A DNA stretch of 64,000 bases from Diorhabda sublineata (Eukaryota > Arthropoda > Insecta > Coleoptera > Chrysomelidae), in NCBI RefSeq assembly GCF_026230105.1, contig NC_079483.1, positions 3,961,312 to 4,025,311 on the forward strand. Direction: 5' to 3'. This document shows positions 33,050 to 44,899 of the stretch, piece by piece; positions within the stretch are counted from its first letter, which is position 1; each line of letters begins with the position of its first letter. The notes beneath the pieces are model-generated. The model was not told where the DNA came from, searched no databases, and saw nothing but the letters and a program-made list of their open reading frames with translations. Both the position numbers and the translations under genes were made by a program.

Positions 33050-33840
33050 CATCGAATTTAACTTACGCAAGTATAACTATTTAGTCCTGACGAAATAATA
33101 CATTCTTCTTGGCCAAATGCGGCGTTTTGCTTGATTTCATGTAATAAGTTCACATAATACTCGCCGCTGATAATTTTTCATTTTTCAAGATAGCCAATGA
33201 ACATTATTTCACGCGTATCCCAAAAAACCGATGCCATGAATTTGCCTGCAGATGGGACAGTCTTTGTCTTCTTTGGAGTCGGTTCTCCCTTTTCAGTCCA
33301 TAGTTTTGATTTGTCTTTTGTTTCGGGTGTGAAGTGATGAACCTACATTTCATCCATGGTTATAAACGGCTCTATTTGTGTAAAATATTGACAATCACTT
33401 GATGGAAACATCTTCTCGAGGATGTTTGCGCATAGCTTTCTCATGTCCAAATTTTCAATAAATATGCGCTGTACCGCACTTTTTAAAATGCCCACTATGT
33501 CTGCTAGCTCGTGGACTTTTAGTCTACGTTCATCCAGTTCCGCTTTGTGGAGTTTTCTGGAGTCGTAACCTTATTTGGTCGGCCACTACGATGCTGCTCT
33601 TCGCAAGTCGTACGGCCTCGTTTAAACTCTGCCACTCAATATTTTACTATTGATAACGACAGAGAAGTCTCACCCAGAGTAGAATCTTTTATATTGACCA
33701 GGCTAAGGCCTTTCAAATAAAAGTATTGTATTACATAACCATGGCCAATACTAAACAAATACTAAACAACGTGGCGTCTTCAAACTTGCACCACATACTG
33801 TATAGATTATGTACTTTCTAATATAGAGGTATTTTCAAGC
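33050..33840 (-). mobile_element. Mariner-like element, copy C (same family as copies A and B), 3'-truncated
   Basis: On the minus strand from about 33825: the shared left end (tattagaaagtacataatct), then the N-terminus and a GRPNKVTTPE-like block, LDERRLKVHELADIVGI, MRKLCANILE in broken frames, MDEM (near 33345), TPETKDKSKLWTEKGEPTPK, MASVFWDTREIMFIGYLEK and EYYVNLLHEIKQNAAFGQEE. It stops before the second Asp block. Frameshifts present. It lies upstream of ABCC exon a. Confidence 0.75.
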
Positions 33841-34700
33841 AACTACCGCCATTTTTAAGTCAGGCCAAGTACATCCTCCTAATATCTAGCTCCTCTTTCA
33901 TATGCGTAGTTTACTACCTTCAAAAAAATGTTTAATAACAGTTCAACACTCAATTTCTTAAATTTTTAGAAACATCCTCACGACGACTCACTTGTACAAT
34001 TGTCAAACAATCCATTTTCATATTGATAATGACTAATAGTTTTAGGTAACTCTCGTACGTGATCTGTTCTGTTGAAGTGGCAACTTGTGACTTTCCTTGA
34101 AGAGAAATAAGTAGAAACAGACAGTTTTAATACTTTTAAAGAAAATATTTCAAGAGAAAATAGATTCGATACCCAGCTGGACCGATGCACTGAAAACATT
34201 TCCAAAAGTCTAAAGTCTTCAAAACTGCCGCCAACTTCCTAATTATGCAAAAAGGATATCGGGTCTGTAAATGGGTGCGATGAAATATACCTAAAACGTC
34301 GACTTTTTTTATTTTTGGTTACTTGAATGTAGGTACCGGTACACATCAGATCTTTGTTCGTGTAGTTAGACACTAAATCTATTTGTGTTTTGGATATAAT
34401 CTAGTTCTGGGTAGACGAAATCCGGAAATGAATGCTTGGGGTTGAAAATGCAGTCGCATATGTGACATAACAGCTGTCAGAAACTCACACACGAGTCACT
34501 TGGTAGTTTAAGAAGACTAAATTCAAAGTTGGTGACAGCTTGGTCAATACAAAGAATTGTAAGGCGAGGTCGAAATCATATACCTAGTTTACTCATAGGC
34601 TACCTGCAATTTGCAAATTTCAATTACCTATTTTGAGTATTTTTGGACAGTCTGTAGATAAAAAAAAATCCTGGAGTCCCAATTGTGTTTAGATATCGTG
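33841..34700. other. Nothing recognised
   Basis: No gene, RNA or element identified on either strand. The missing ABCC 5' exon was not found here either. Confidence 0.4.
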
Positions 34701-36905
34701 TATTGAATATTAAAGATTATGGAAAAATGGTAAAACAAGTGCACTCAAACTTGGTACACCAGTTATTTGGCGAGAACAACGAAATCATCTCGAAGACTGC
34801 TATTTTTGTGACGTGGACATAAACTAAAACTAAGAATCAATGGCTTTATACAAGTTGTGTTCACTGTCCATTGCAGCGCTCACCTGATCCTAATTGTCTG
34901 AAAATATACCTGAACCCTTAGAACAAGGCATTGAAGGACCAAGCTCATCACAAAATGATCATAATTTTCAACAAATAGTCAGAATCATTTTTTCAAAATG
35001 ATCTTGTAAGATATTTAAATCTCTCTAAATAAACTCCATAATTGTTAGCATCGAATTTGTGCCATTGATTATAGGAAAGACTATTAAACTTAATTATGAT
35101 CAATGTTACACTCATGAGGTGTCTAGTGAAAATAAAATAAAAAGAGTTATCGACTATGACCTCTCTTGTTATCATGAAGAAGCTGATACCAAAATTGTAT
35201 ACCACATTTGTCAATTTAATACTAACTACCGTGTGCAGATACATTGTACAGATTCTGATATACCTATAATAATGTTGGCAAATTTAAAGTAAGAAAAAAA
35301 TGTACTTAAACATAAAAGCCATATTTTTACAGGGAATGATTATAATCCTGTTTTGTTTCGTAAAGGAGAAAAGAAGCCTCTCAGTATTTTAAAGAAAAAT
35401 AATCATTTTAATTAACGCTTACGAATTCAAAATACATCGCTAATAACAACGAATGAGGTAGTTCAAACTATCGAAGAGTATGTATGCATATTAAAAACAA
35501 AAAAATGATATCAATAAAGGACGGTATGAGTTATTTGAAAAAGGATATAAATCAAAAAAAGCCGTGAGCAGCAGAGCTCCATCACGAAAGTCGAATTTTT
35601 CGATAAATCTTTCCATAAAATGAATTTCTTGGAAATGATATCAATTCTCAATCTTATTTCTTTATATGGAAAATTTGCTATTCCTCAATAACTTTTCATT
35701 TCACAAGTTAACTCTCTCTCTCTCTCTCTCGAATGAAAATTCATAATTTCAATAGCCCCGGTGGTCTCGAACCCTCTTGTTCAATTCCAATTGACAACAA
35801 AGAAAAAATTGTCATAATGACAAGAAATTTCGAAAATGGGAAGTAGAAAAAATCACCCTAGCAACGATCATACTCGTATTATTCATTAAATAGGAGGCGG
35901 TCCAGTTACAATTACAACGATCAAAATGATTTCGGACGTTTTGTGCTAGAACTGAAGAAGAAAACTTTGAACTTGAGAAAGACAATTCTTCAACATCACC
36001 CCTACTTGCATGCGAAGTTCGAACCCTCTAGTTTTTCTGGCCAAAAAATAAGAAAATATAACAAAAATGACCATAAAATGGAGAGGGGTGGAGATGGAAA
36101 GTTTCGACCTTAGACAGGAAATCATCTCGCAACTAATTGAACCTACATGTGAAATTTCATTTTTCAGTCGCTTTTCGTTTGACCTGCAGAGGTGAGCAAA
36201 GGTCAAAAACCACTTTTTTGCGCTGCGACTCCTCGAAATATTCATTTGTTTTCAACCAAACTCTAATAACATCAATCCGCCGCCAAAAAAGCCATGTATG
36301 CTAATTTTGAACCAAATCGGACCCATAGTAATTGCTCAAGAGACGAAAATAAGAATTGTAGCTTAAACAGACATTCGAAAAACCATCATAATCGTGTTCA
36401 GGAGGTCTCATAACATGGGAAAAATGATGTGCCCCCCCTTTTTCTTCTAGTCATGCCGTAATAGTCTAATTTTTCCTTGAAAAATTCGACTAAAAATGAA
36501 AATCGTAGGATATGATCCTTTGAGTTTGCCACCAATCGAACAAGAATTATTGCAACAAATTAATAGAACTGCATTGATCAGCAATATATGATGTAATGCA
36601 CACATGCGATTCCTCACGGAAAAATTGCCAGAAAATTTTGGTTGGACAATAATTGACGGCAAATATCAATATTATTGGTTTGATGGTCCCCAGAGTCCAT
36701 CTATTGAAGACTTATCTTTTGACATACAAGGTATCCTATTAATACTACTGTTGTTTATTGATTCATTATTTATTATAACATAATTTACTTAATTGCTTCA
36801 TGTTATTACAGAGTCGGATAACACAAATGAAGACAATGAAATGGATGAGGATAGAAGCGATGTCAGGAGTGAAGATTCATCAGATGAATCTGATGAGGAT
36901 TAAGT
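34701..36905 (+). mobile_element. Unclassified transposon-associated gene remnant, EEADT (PIN-nuclease-like) family, with an insertion and an intron
   Basis: Plus strand. It starts KLGTPVIWREQRNHLEDCYF (Cys motif block). At 35059-35292 it reads YDLSCYHEEADTKIVYHICQ, then HCTDSDIPIIMLANL. Next are GNDYNPVLFRKGEKKPLSIL (35331-35395) and an IEEYVC block near 35470. A non-coding block (about 35560-36480) intervenes, then LPPIEQELLQQINRTALISN and LPENFGWTIIDGKYQYYWFD. An apparent intron (GT about 36731 to AG about 36810) leads to an acidic tail ending SDESDED and a stop near 36903. The pattern HEEADT plus D-x-D-x-P/V is like a PIN/FEN nuclease core, by inference. I know this order from unnamed transposon-linked ORFs of animals but not a formal family name. 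Confidence 0.6.
35709..35731. repeat. (CT)n microsatellite
   Basis: About eleven CT units, ending ctctcg, in the non-coding block that splits the EEADT remnant. Confidence 0.9.
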
Positions 36906-38379
36906 TTTTCAGTGAATAAACAAATTTGTATGCTCATCTCACTAAAAAATAAAATTATTTAAATTTTTAAAAGATATCTTCACTGTTGTTTGTTTGTTGA
37001 CAAATAGAACTATTCTTGTCGGACTACGGACCCATACCTGTTTATTTGTAGGACATTATTTCCTTTGAGCAGAGAGCACACTACTCCATTATGTCGTATT
37101 TTTGTCCTACAGTTAGTAATGACAAAAATGGTTTTGTGGTATTAATAATTTCTGACCTTAGGACCGGGGTAGCGTACCATGCAATTTGTAGGACAATGTC
37201 ACCGTTAAATTATATGAATATTGATTAAGTTAGAAAAAAAAATTCAGCTGGTTAGTAATCGTTTTGACGACCTCACTATCAATACATGTTGGAAGGAAGA
37301 GGACTGACTCTTTAATCAAACCTAAAGTTTTTTAGGACAAAAATTTTCTCAGAAAATTGAGGTAATTATCTTTAGATTTAAAGCATAAAAATCTGGCAAG
37401 GAATAATTTTTTTCAGAAGCATCAAATCAACTCTGTTACCTACCACATTCGAGAATTATCGCACAGAGAAAAGTTGGGCGTCTCTTCGAAACGAAACTAC
37501 GCACAAAAAATTAGCTTGTTAGTAATCATATGCAAAAATCAACCAGGTGATCTGGACTACAAGAATAAATGTTTTTGTTGTAAAAGAGATAAAGAAATAC
37601 GGCGTTATTTTAATCTAGGATTCAAATTATCTGTACTCAGTTATCTCTTTTAAGTCCGTCATACATTATACACCAAGGTGTCGGTTATTTAATTCCACTG
37701 CAAATAAAGTTCTGGCATTAATATTACATACAAATTCACATGAACGGAAATCAATATCCTTGTAAAGGGGATTTGGGATTGAATAAGAAATATTAATATA
37801 GTATAATTAATAAGTATTCGCCGGTAGTTATATTCAAATACTAATTTACAAAATTTAACTTTTTTCTGTTGCCGCAAATATCACAAGCTTGTTTATACAA
37901 ATGGGCTTGAAATTATATGACGGCTTTGTATTCATTGGCAATTCCAAACGTAGCTTAAAATGTATTCTATTGCGTAATGGAAATAAATATGATTGAGGAC
38001 CTATTGCCCACAGTACAAACTTAGAGGAAAAATATTGTAGCATTTCGTTAATCTTGAATAAAATATCTATAGTCAATAAATTTTTTATACTAAATTTCCA
38101 TGTTTTATATGTCTTCGACACTAAACAATAGACTTTAATAGAAGAAACTGACTCTTAAGAGTCACGTAAAACGGGTTATCATGAAATAGAAACATTAGAA
38201 AGACGGGAGCTGCTTTTCTTTCATTTGCCAAATATTTCCTCAAATCACTACCGAAAAATGGCATTTTTTATTGTCCCCAAATCAGATAATTTACGAAAAA
38301 CACTAAATTTAAAATGTTATAGCCAAGGCTTAGATCGATTTGGTCTTTTTTTGTGATGCAGAATTTTCTCAGAATACTG
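36906..38379. other. Nothing firmly recognised
   Basis: Positions 37000-37230 are less AT-rich but unreadable. A minus open frame at 37855-38121 contains YLFPLRNRIHFKLRLELP and SYNFKPICINKL, loosely like the 'YxLRxxxxFxLxxxxTxxxxxSxxxKGxxxxNxL' end of LINE RTs. This is too weak to call. A 14-bp palindrome gactcttaagagtc lies at about 38148-38161. Confidence 0.25.
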
Positions 38380-38600
38380 AAAATTGTTTTGAACTTGTCG
38401 AGGACCTTCTGCTACAATTAAAAAATATGAGCTGCAATACGAGTATGAAACTCTAAATCTCTGGTTTCCGGAAAATTTAGGATATATAAGCGAAGAGCAG
38501 TGAAAGCGTATGCATCAGGACTTGCGCCTCATGGAAAGAAGCTACCAGGGTTTCTGGTATCGAATATGATGTCTGACTATTATTGATTTCTGATACATCA
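38380..38600 (+). mobile_element. Fragment of an unclassified transposon-associated protein (SEEQxxRxHQD / YQGFW block)
   Basis: Plus frames read LLLQLKNMSCNTSMKL, then WFPENLGYISEEQ, a stop, KRMHQDLRLMERSYQGFW. This is the C-terminal block of the family also seen at 43548-44899 ('FPENLGxxSDEQGERFHQDIxxMExRYQGxWD'). The residues after it are lost. It is a separate, more diverged member. Confidence 0.6.
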
Positions 38601-39524
38601 TATTCCAAAGACTACACATTAGAGACGACCATTGAAATGACGTTTTTTAGAGATCAACTATTAGTAAACCCAACAATTAGAGCTCATAAAACTCATATCA
38701 TATATTTTAGAAAATAACATATCATATACATTCAGTAACGGCTAAAATTTTTTCGGCAACAGATGTAGTGTAAACTAACGTGATAGTTATTTACCCACCG
38801 CTGTACCCGAGATTTCAGTAAATGATGAAACAAACTATTTAAATATACGTTACCAGAAAAATACTGAAGATATGGTATTGGCCCTGTCCAAAGGATTCTT
38901 TTTCTTAGGTTTAACATTGTTAGATATTTCCTCCATTGTTTATTTGTATCTGTAACAACAATTGAAAAGGTATATCACTAGAATAGAATTTCCGATTGAA
39001 AATATATATTAGGGTGGGTCATTATTTTTAACAGAAAAACTACGACTGAGCTTGTTAAACTTATATCAATTTCAATGGTAATAAAGTGGTACATTTGAAT
39101 CTCATATTTGAAGTATATTGTTGTAAGTATTAGACTTGTAGTTACTTATATTGTATATATAAATATATATAAATTTCTTTAATTTCTTATTTCTTTGACC
39201 TTATGACGTCAATTTTTATCTTTTTTTTTAATTATTGAAAAAACTAATTTTAAGACAGATGATAAAATCAAGAACATTTACAATCAACGTCACTTTGAAT
39301 ATTGAATTTTGATTCAATTTTTACAAGAATTAATACGATTCAAAACCACCAAAAATCTCAATTACTTATTGTAAGTAAAATTTTATAATTGTTATACATT
39401 TATACATTTTTTTATATATTGTACTTGACCATAATTTCAGTCCCAGACAATGAATACATAATTATTCGAAAGCTCGGAAAATATATTAAAATTATTAAAA
39501 AAATCTATTATTGATTTCAGGTCT
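38601..39524. other. Nothing recognised
   Basis: Very AT-rich, no coding signal. A phrase like gggtgggtcattatttttaa at about 39013 may be a repeat edge. Confidence 0.35.
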
Positions 39525-40053
39525 CTTCTATTTCAAAATTAGTTTTTTTGATAATTTTTTAAAATAAAAATGAAAATTGGCGAATTTTTTTTAAATCTTT
39601 ATCAAAATATGATATTCATACTGACAATTTGCGTATTTATATTAATCAATAGATCACCTTCATCATGAATATCAAAATAAGAATAAAATCGATCTAGAAT
39701 TATTTTTTCCCTAGTCCTTACATCTCAAATATATAGCAGTAATCAATTAAATTATTTATAATTTTATTAGATTTTACAAAATAGAGCTATAAATTTACCG
39801 TTAATTATTTAGGTCTTTTTTATCTTTTTCGTTCTTATAAATGTGAACCATTTCTAGGAATTCTCTTTTTCGTGTATTAAATTCCATTTCAAAAATTTTT
39901 GAATCTTTATAATTGAATTTCTGTTTTTTTGACATTTTAAGGTTCGTTAATGCAGTTCTATTTTTTTTATCATATTGATGACCTCTTAGTCTATTTTCTA
40001 AATACTGAGATGTTTGCCCTATGTAGATGGCGTCACAATGAGTACAAGGCACT

Positions 40054-40116
<63 letters not shown>

Positions 40117-40390
40117 CTTGTTTTTTTGGTGTTTTAGATTTTAATTTAGTGAAATATTTAGATAATGTATTATTAGATTATAGATAATTTATTATTAGAT
40201 TGATTTTATTCTTATTTTGATATTCATGATAAAGCTGATCTATTGATCAATATAAATACGCAAATTGTCAGTGTCAATATCATATTTTGAAAAAGACTTA
40301 AAGAAAAGTCTAAACTTCAAATTTTATTTTTCTTTCAAAAATTATTAAATGAAACTAATTTTAAAACAGAAGAAACCTAAACTCAAGAAC
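39525..40390 (-). mobile_element. Penelope-like retroelement fragment with GIY-YIG nuclease and inverted terminal segments
   Basis: The minus ORF 40052-39801 encodes the C-terminal GIY-YIG endonuclease domain of a Penelope-like element: VPCTHCDAIYIGQTSQYLEN, then RLRGHQYDKKNRTALTN and FLEMVHIYKNEKD. The Cys pair, the IYIGQT core and RLRGH are present. The catalytic C-terminal Glu is likely the one in FLEM. Upstream in the same path, an (AT)n run replaces the short 'IYQVPC' lead. The downstream 3' region (39525-39690) recurs in inverted orientation at 40205-40390, as Penelope-like elements often show. RT domain absent. Confidence 0.75.
40055..40112. repeat. (AT)n microsatellite inside the Penelope coding path
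   Basis: Nearly 30 AT units. On the minus strand it reads Tyr-Ile repeats directly before the Gln-Val-Pro-Cys of the GIY-YIG ORF. The sister copy at 57450 has only a few AT units at the same place. Confidence 0.9.
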
Positions 40391-40709
40391 ATTTAGATGC
40401 ATAAACAAATCAAAAGGTCTATGAAATAAGAAATTAGAGAAATTCCTCTTTTTTCGATTCATCTGTAATGAAGACATAAACGACTCGACTAATTTTTTCC
40501 ACTTCTACTAACGGATTGAAAAATGGAAATTATTAACGCCGTTTTCCATATTATAAGGTTTTCCTTATTTCCTCGTATATTTAAACTATGGGGTAAATTT
40601 ATACACACTGTCTTTAAATTACTTAATTCATTACAACACTTTCACTAGACTGTCTTTAAACGAACCGGCTTATTCGCCAAGTTTTACATTTTCATTATAA
40701 CCAAACAAG
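40391..40709. other. Nothing recognised
   Basis: AT-rich stretch between two elements. Confidence 0.35.
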
Positions 40710-41060
40710 ACTGGCCTCACGGTCCATGTCGTGGACGATTTCGTATCAATATATTAGATGGTCTGAAAAGATCGTAGGCTGACACATTTTCCTTAAACCG
40801 AATCAATAATGCCTTGTAAATATTCATTCGAATGTGCTTTGGATACAAAGTGAGCAGTACCCAACGCGCGAATAGCACACGCATGCATAATATTTCATTC
40901 TCTCTATCCTTGATGCGATTATCATCCAGTACCATTTTGTGAAATTTTTATCAGTTCCGATAAAGTTCGTCTTTAGTCAAGCCGATACAGCCATGTTTGA
41001 ATTATCTACCCAAAATTTTACGTTCTTAAACGATAGTGCAGAGTCTCAGTAGACTCAGAG
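40710..41060 (-). mobile_element. Mariner-like fragment, HTH and linker region
   Basis: Minus frame reads MVLDDNRIKDRENEILCMRV, then LFARWVLLTLYPKHIRMNIY and KALLIRFKENVS. This matches 'LDDRRIKVREIAE' and 'LCARWVPRLLTLDQKxxRMNISxALLxRFKxN' of mariner transposases. A FKHGCIGLTKDE block upstream corresponds to 'FKRGRTSxEDDE'. The catalytic domain is missing. Confidence 0.65.
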
Positions 41061-41235
41061 TCTCACACTGTTAACTTTGAGGATTGAGGATCGTGAATAC
41101 CATGGTGTAGAAGTCAGAAAGCCATATATTTTATAATTGTTATGTTATTTGTATGTGTAGCAGAGCTGTATACTTCTTTAATGCTCTCGAGTGGTTTATT
41201 TCGAGAAGAGGCAAACCGTCTAATAAATAGCATTT

Positions 41236-41580
41236 TATTCCATCGCGCTCTCCCAAGTTTGATGGTATATGGGAAGCGTGCATTAAAAGTATCAAGTACT
41301 ATTTAGAACGGAATCTGTTTTCAGTTCTGAAAACTTTTATACAGTTCTGAGTCAAGTGGAAGGTATTCTGAATTCCCTTCCTATTTGTCCGTTGTCTCTG
41401 ATATACCTGGAGGATTTGAATCCCCTTCTGCTCATTTAGTCCTTAGTCGACCATAGATCGTTCTTCATGAAGCAGTTGCTACTCTCATTCCCCACAACCG
41501 GCAAAGCCAATACCAGAAATTGCAAACCCTTAACCAGAGGTTTTGGACTGGATAGAGCAAGGAGCTCCAAACCAGGGTTA
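41236..41580 (+). mobile_element. BEL/Pao-type LTR retrotransposon, integrase C-terminal fragment
   Basis: Plus frames read KFDGIWEACIKSIKYYLER, then TVLSQVEGILNSLPICPLS, and further AKANTRNCKPLTRGFGLD-type sequence. The order matches the end of BEL/Pao integrases ('FGGLWEAxVKxxKxHLxR', 'TxLxQIExxLNSRPLxPLS', 'RxQxLQxLxQxFW'). Frameshifts present. A LINE fragment on the opposite strand abuts it at about 41590. No LTR was recognised. Confidence 0.6.
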
Positions 41581-41589
41581 AGTGAGAGA

Positions 41590-42200
41590 GAAAATTGTTA
41601 TAATTTGTAGACAAAAGCTTGTGAAAACTAAAAAACAAACATAAAAATGAATAAATGAAGGTACAAATATAATAAAATTTCAATATACAGAAGGAAACCA
41701 GAGTGAGTAACAGAATTATAGGTAATAGTCACTTTCAAATAAATTTGCCAGCAAACAAGTGATTGTGCATTTCTTTGCCTTGTATAATATTGAGCCCTTA
41801 ACTTCTGAACGTGGAGCAGGTAAGTAAAAGGCGTGCTCCACGTTCCTAAGTGGATAGCCGTGCAACGATCTTTCTGAAATTGAAGAAGCGTGCTTACGAA
41901 TTAGGCAAACGGATTCAAAGATGAATGAGGAAGGAAGAGTCAGAATTTCAAAAAAGCCCCTGTAGTGAGCTGTTTAGTGTAAATATATAACTCTATTTTG
42001 TAGTTTGAGGATTTGCTCAAATTGAGTCGCGTTCCACAGAACGGAAGGGCATATCTCAGATGCGACTCAATAAATAATAAACTGTTAAGGAGGTGGATAA
42101 GTTCAGTTCTTTGGAAACTCATCTCGCAAAACAGGAAAAACTTTTTGGATAAGGCGGCAATATGTAACTCCCATTTCAAGGAATTGTCCACAAGCCCAAA
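41590..42200 (-). mobile_element. CR1/jockey-like LINE, RT C-terminus and 3' tail (same family as 12119-12665)
   Basis: Minus strand: MKLFGLVDNSLKWELHIAAL (RT block near the thumb), LLFIESHLRYALPFCGTRLN, then a decayed QKRAVIYL-like region. DNA near 41830-41900 matches the LINE at 12325-12420 inverted (cgtgctccacgttcctaagt). The tail with aaaagcttgtgaaaactaaa is the inverse of 12610-12640. Confidence 0.7.
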
Positions 42201-43547
42201 TAATTTCACAGATTCAACTACATACTACAATAAAAAAGGCAGCAATGTATTTTCTCTCTCTTCTCTCGATGTTCTGTACCTTCTCTCGATGAGATTGCTT
42301 TTCAGAAACAAATATTTAATCAAATTTATTTGTAACCTACTCGGAACACCCTCAATTGCACAAGAGAATAGGTTTACAAAAGGAGTAAATCACTTTTGAA
42401 TTTAATTATAAGATTTTCATTTACAAAACAGTCGCGGACCACAAGAAGATGGATTTGTCTGCAGAGACCTGCGGGACGACTTGTTGACCAATGGTAATCT
42501 CGAACGTTTCTAAAAAATCAGCGCGATCTTTCAAGTAATCCTGTAACTTTTAAATAACTGATTTGTCGATTGTTATTGTTTCCATTCACGCGATGTAATT
42601 CAATCAAGCTTAAGTAAACTTTAATTAATCATTAGAGTATTTTGATTTTCGTTGGGTTCATTGCGAATTTTTCGCGCGATTAATTTGTTACATTGTGCTC
42701 AATTTGCTCAAGTGATTCGTTCATTGGATACATTTAACTAAATTTTCACATGATTTCATATTAAAATACGGTCATTATATCTTTTGCAGATTATATCCAA
42801 AGCGGTTGAGTAATTCGCGTCAGAGAGCTCTAGGCCAGCTATAAGTTTCAGAAGGCCGCGAGATAAGCTTATACGAATATAATGAAACCATTGTGTATCA
42901 CTAATGGATTGATATTGATGAATTAAGAATAAAAGTCCCTGAACTTTAGCTAATTATCATAATGACTGTCAAATTTGGGCAATTCTATCGCTGGTAATTT
43001 TATGTTAATGTTGATTCGGTTCAAACTACCACCATTGTCAGATCTCACGAAATTTGTAGTTTATATCGATACCATGCGATTTGATCAATATCAGAATTTG
43101 TACGAACTCACCTAGCATGAATCCAAAACGGTCAGTTCGTTATATAACCTCGTTGAGATATCTATAATTCCAATATTAGAAAATTTCTATTACAGTTTTC
43201 AAATTTGTCGGAATCGTTTCCATATGAAAGTTTTAAATCAATCATAAAAATAGCACTAGTCGACAAAAAAAAATTTTTTTTCTAGTAACACAAGAATGAA
43301 TAGCATATTGTGATAAAATGGACCTATACAAATAAGAAAATATGAAAAAAATAGATTGTTAGACGTAAGGTTTTTATGTTACATTCATAGAAACATATTC
43401 ATTGGTGAAGTAGTTATTAAAAAAATAATCGTTTTTTGAATCGTATATATTGATAATATTTATAGTTAACATCTAATAAACATGCTTTACATCTATTAAA
43501 ACAAAAACTTTAATCACTTTAAATATTAATTTAGGTCCACTCTTTCC
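42201..43547. other. Nothing recognised
   Basis: The part 42420-42520 is less AT-rich but has no readable domain. The rest is AT-rich with no gene or repeat that I can name. Confidence 0.35.
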
Positions 43548-44899
43548 TTCTATGAAGGATTGCACTTTCTCTTTTTAAAAACCAATAGTAATCACCCATC
43601 ATGGCTGGATCCCATCATCCTTAATACCGAATTTCTATTGTTCTAATATCTTGGTGGAACCTTTCACCCTGCTCATCACTGATAGCTCCCAAATTTTCGG
43701 CAAAAACGTCAGATGGAAATGGAGGAAATGAATTTTCAATGAAATTCGAGCATCAAGGGATTTGTAAGCGTCTAAAAGTTCATCATCTAACTGTTGGTAG
43801 TTTGGATCCATATTGTTGCCCAAAAATCCTCTCACTACACTAACAAATGCCTTTCATGCTCTAAGTTCCTGTCTGGTGAGCTTCTTTGCAAAATTGTCAT
43901 CGTCCAGCGATTTTCTTGTTTGTGGCCAAATAAAAATACCTTCCTTCAATTTGGCATCACTCAACTGGGGAAAGACTTCTCCAAGGTATTTGGATCCATC
44001 ACCCTCTTTATCCATAGCCTTTACAAAGTTTTTCATCAATCCAAGTTTAATGTGAAAGGGGACAGAAGGACATTTGTGAGATCTACAAGGGGTATAAACT
44101 TAACATTTTGAGATCCCAGTTGAAACTCACTTCTTGCTTATTAGTCTCTTTCATCTTCACAGAATGAGCAACTGGTGTAGACGGATTTAAATTTCCATTG
44201 TGTAATAACACTGCTTTTAAATTGTATTTAGACGAGCCAATAAATAGGCGCACTCACTGGGATTATGCTCAATATCAAGTTCCTTCATTAGACCATCAAT
44301 ATTCGTACACGCATACAACGAATTTTTCATTCTGTAGAATACAGAAAATGTAGCATTTCTTTTTGTTAACGTCGTGATTTTTGTCTCTTTGGCTAACAAG
44401 TTTCATTCCTTAAGACAGGAAGCAAGAAGTTCAAACTGTTGCCTTGATAACCCCAAATCACGTGCTAAATCATTCAACTCACTTTGAACAATCAAATGTG
44501 GCTCGCCGGAATTGGAACTTGGAGTAAAAATAGGGTCGGTGCATTGTTCTTCGGAGCTTCCTAAGGATAGGTTTTCCTCAGTATCTTCTAAAACAATATT
44601 TTGCGGATCTAAAGGCGCAATCGGTACTGGTAAACAGGTCGTATAGCAAACGGCAAATTTAGATACTCGATCTTGTGCTTTTCTTTCTTGGAATAACCTT
44701 CAGTCTTTGTTAGATAAAAATAGCAGTCGTTAACATGGTTAGTAGGTTCTCGCCATACCATTGGAATTGCAAAATGCATCTTCCCATTCATCCACTGCAC
44801 GAATGACACGCTACAACTAACACAGCACACGTGGGGGGCCCAATGCTTGTCTTTGTCTCCAATTAAAATACCAAAATATTTGTAACAGGCTTTTTTCAT
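43548..44899 (-). pseudogene. Unclassified transposon-associated protein gene (WREP/DCYF and HIKLGLMKNFVKA family), decayed
   Basis: Minus strand from ATG at 44899: MKKACYKYFGILIGDKDKHW, then VCCVSCSVSFVQWMNGK (Cys-rich), IPMVWREPTNHVNDCYF, an acidic stretch and LARDLGLSRQQFELLAS in another frame. Next come an NIDGLMKELDIEHNPSEC block, HIKLGLMKNFVKAMDKEGDG, AKLKEGIFIWPQTRKSLDDD, RGFLGNNMDPNYQQLDDELL and MSLKIHFLHFHLTF-type sequence. It ends with SDEQGERFHQDI and GDYYWFLKRE in shifted frames and a stop at about 43548. The central segment of the family is deleted. I know such proteins as repeated unnamed ORFs in arthropods and cnidarians. Their function is unknown to me. Related fragments are at 25921 and 38380. 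Confidence 0.7.

Noticed and set aside
33978..34205. Minus-strand open frame upstream of ABCC exon a as a candidate first exon
   Set aside because: No ABCC N-terminal similarity and no donor in the needed phase.
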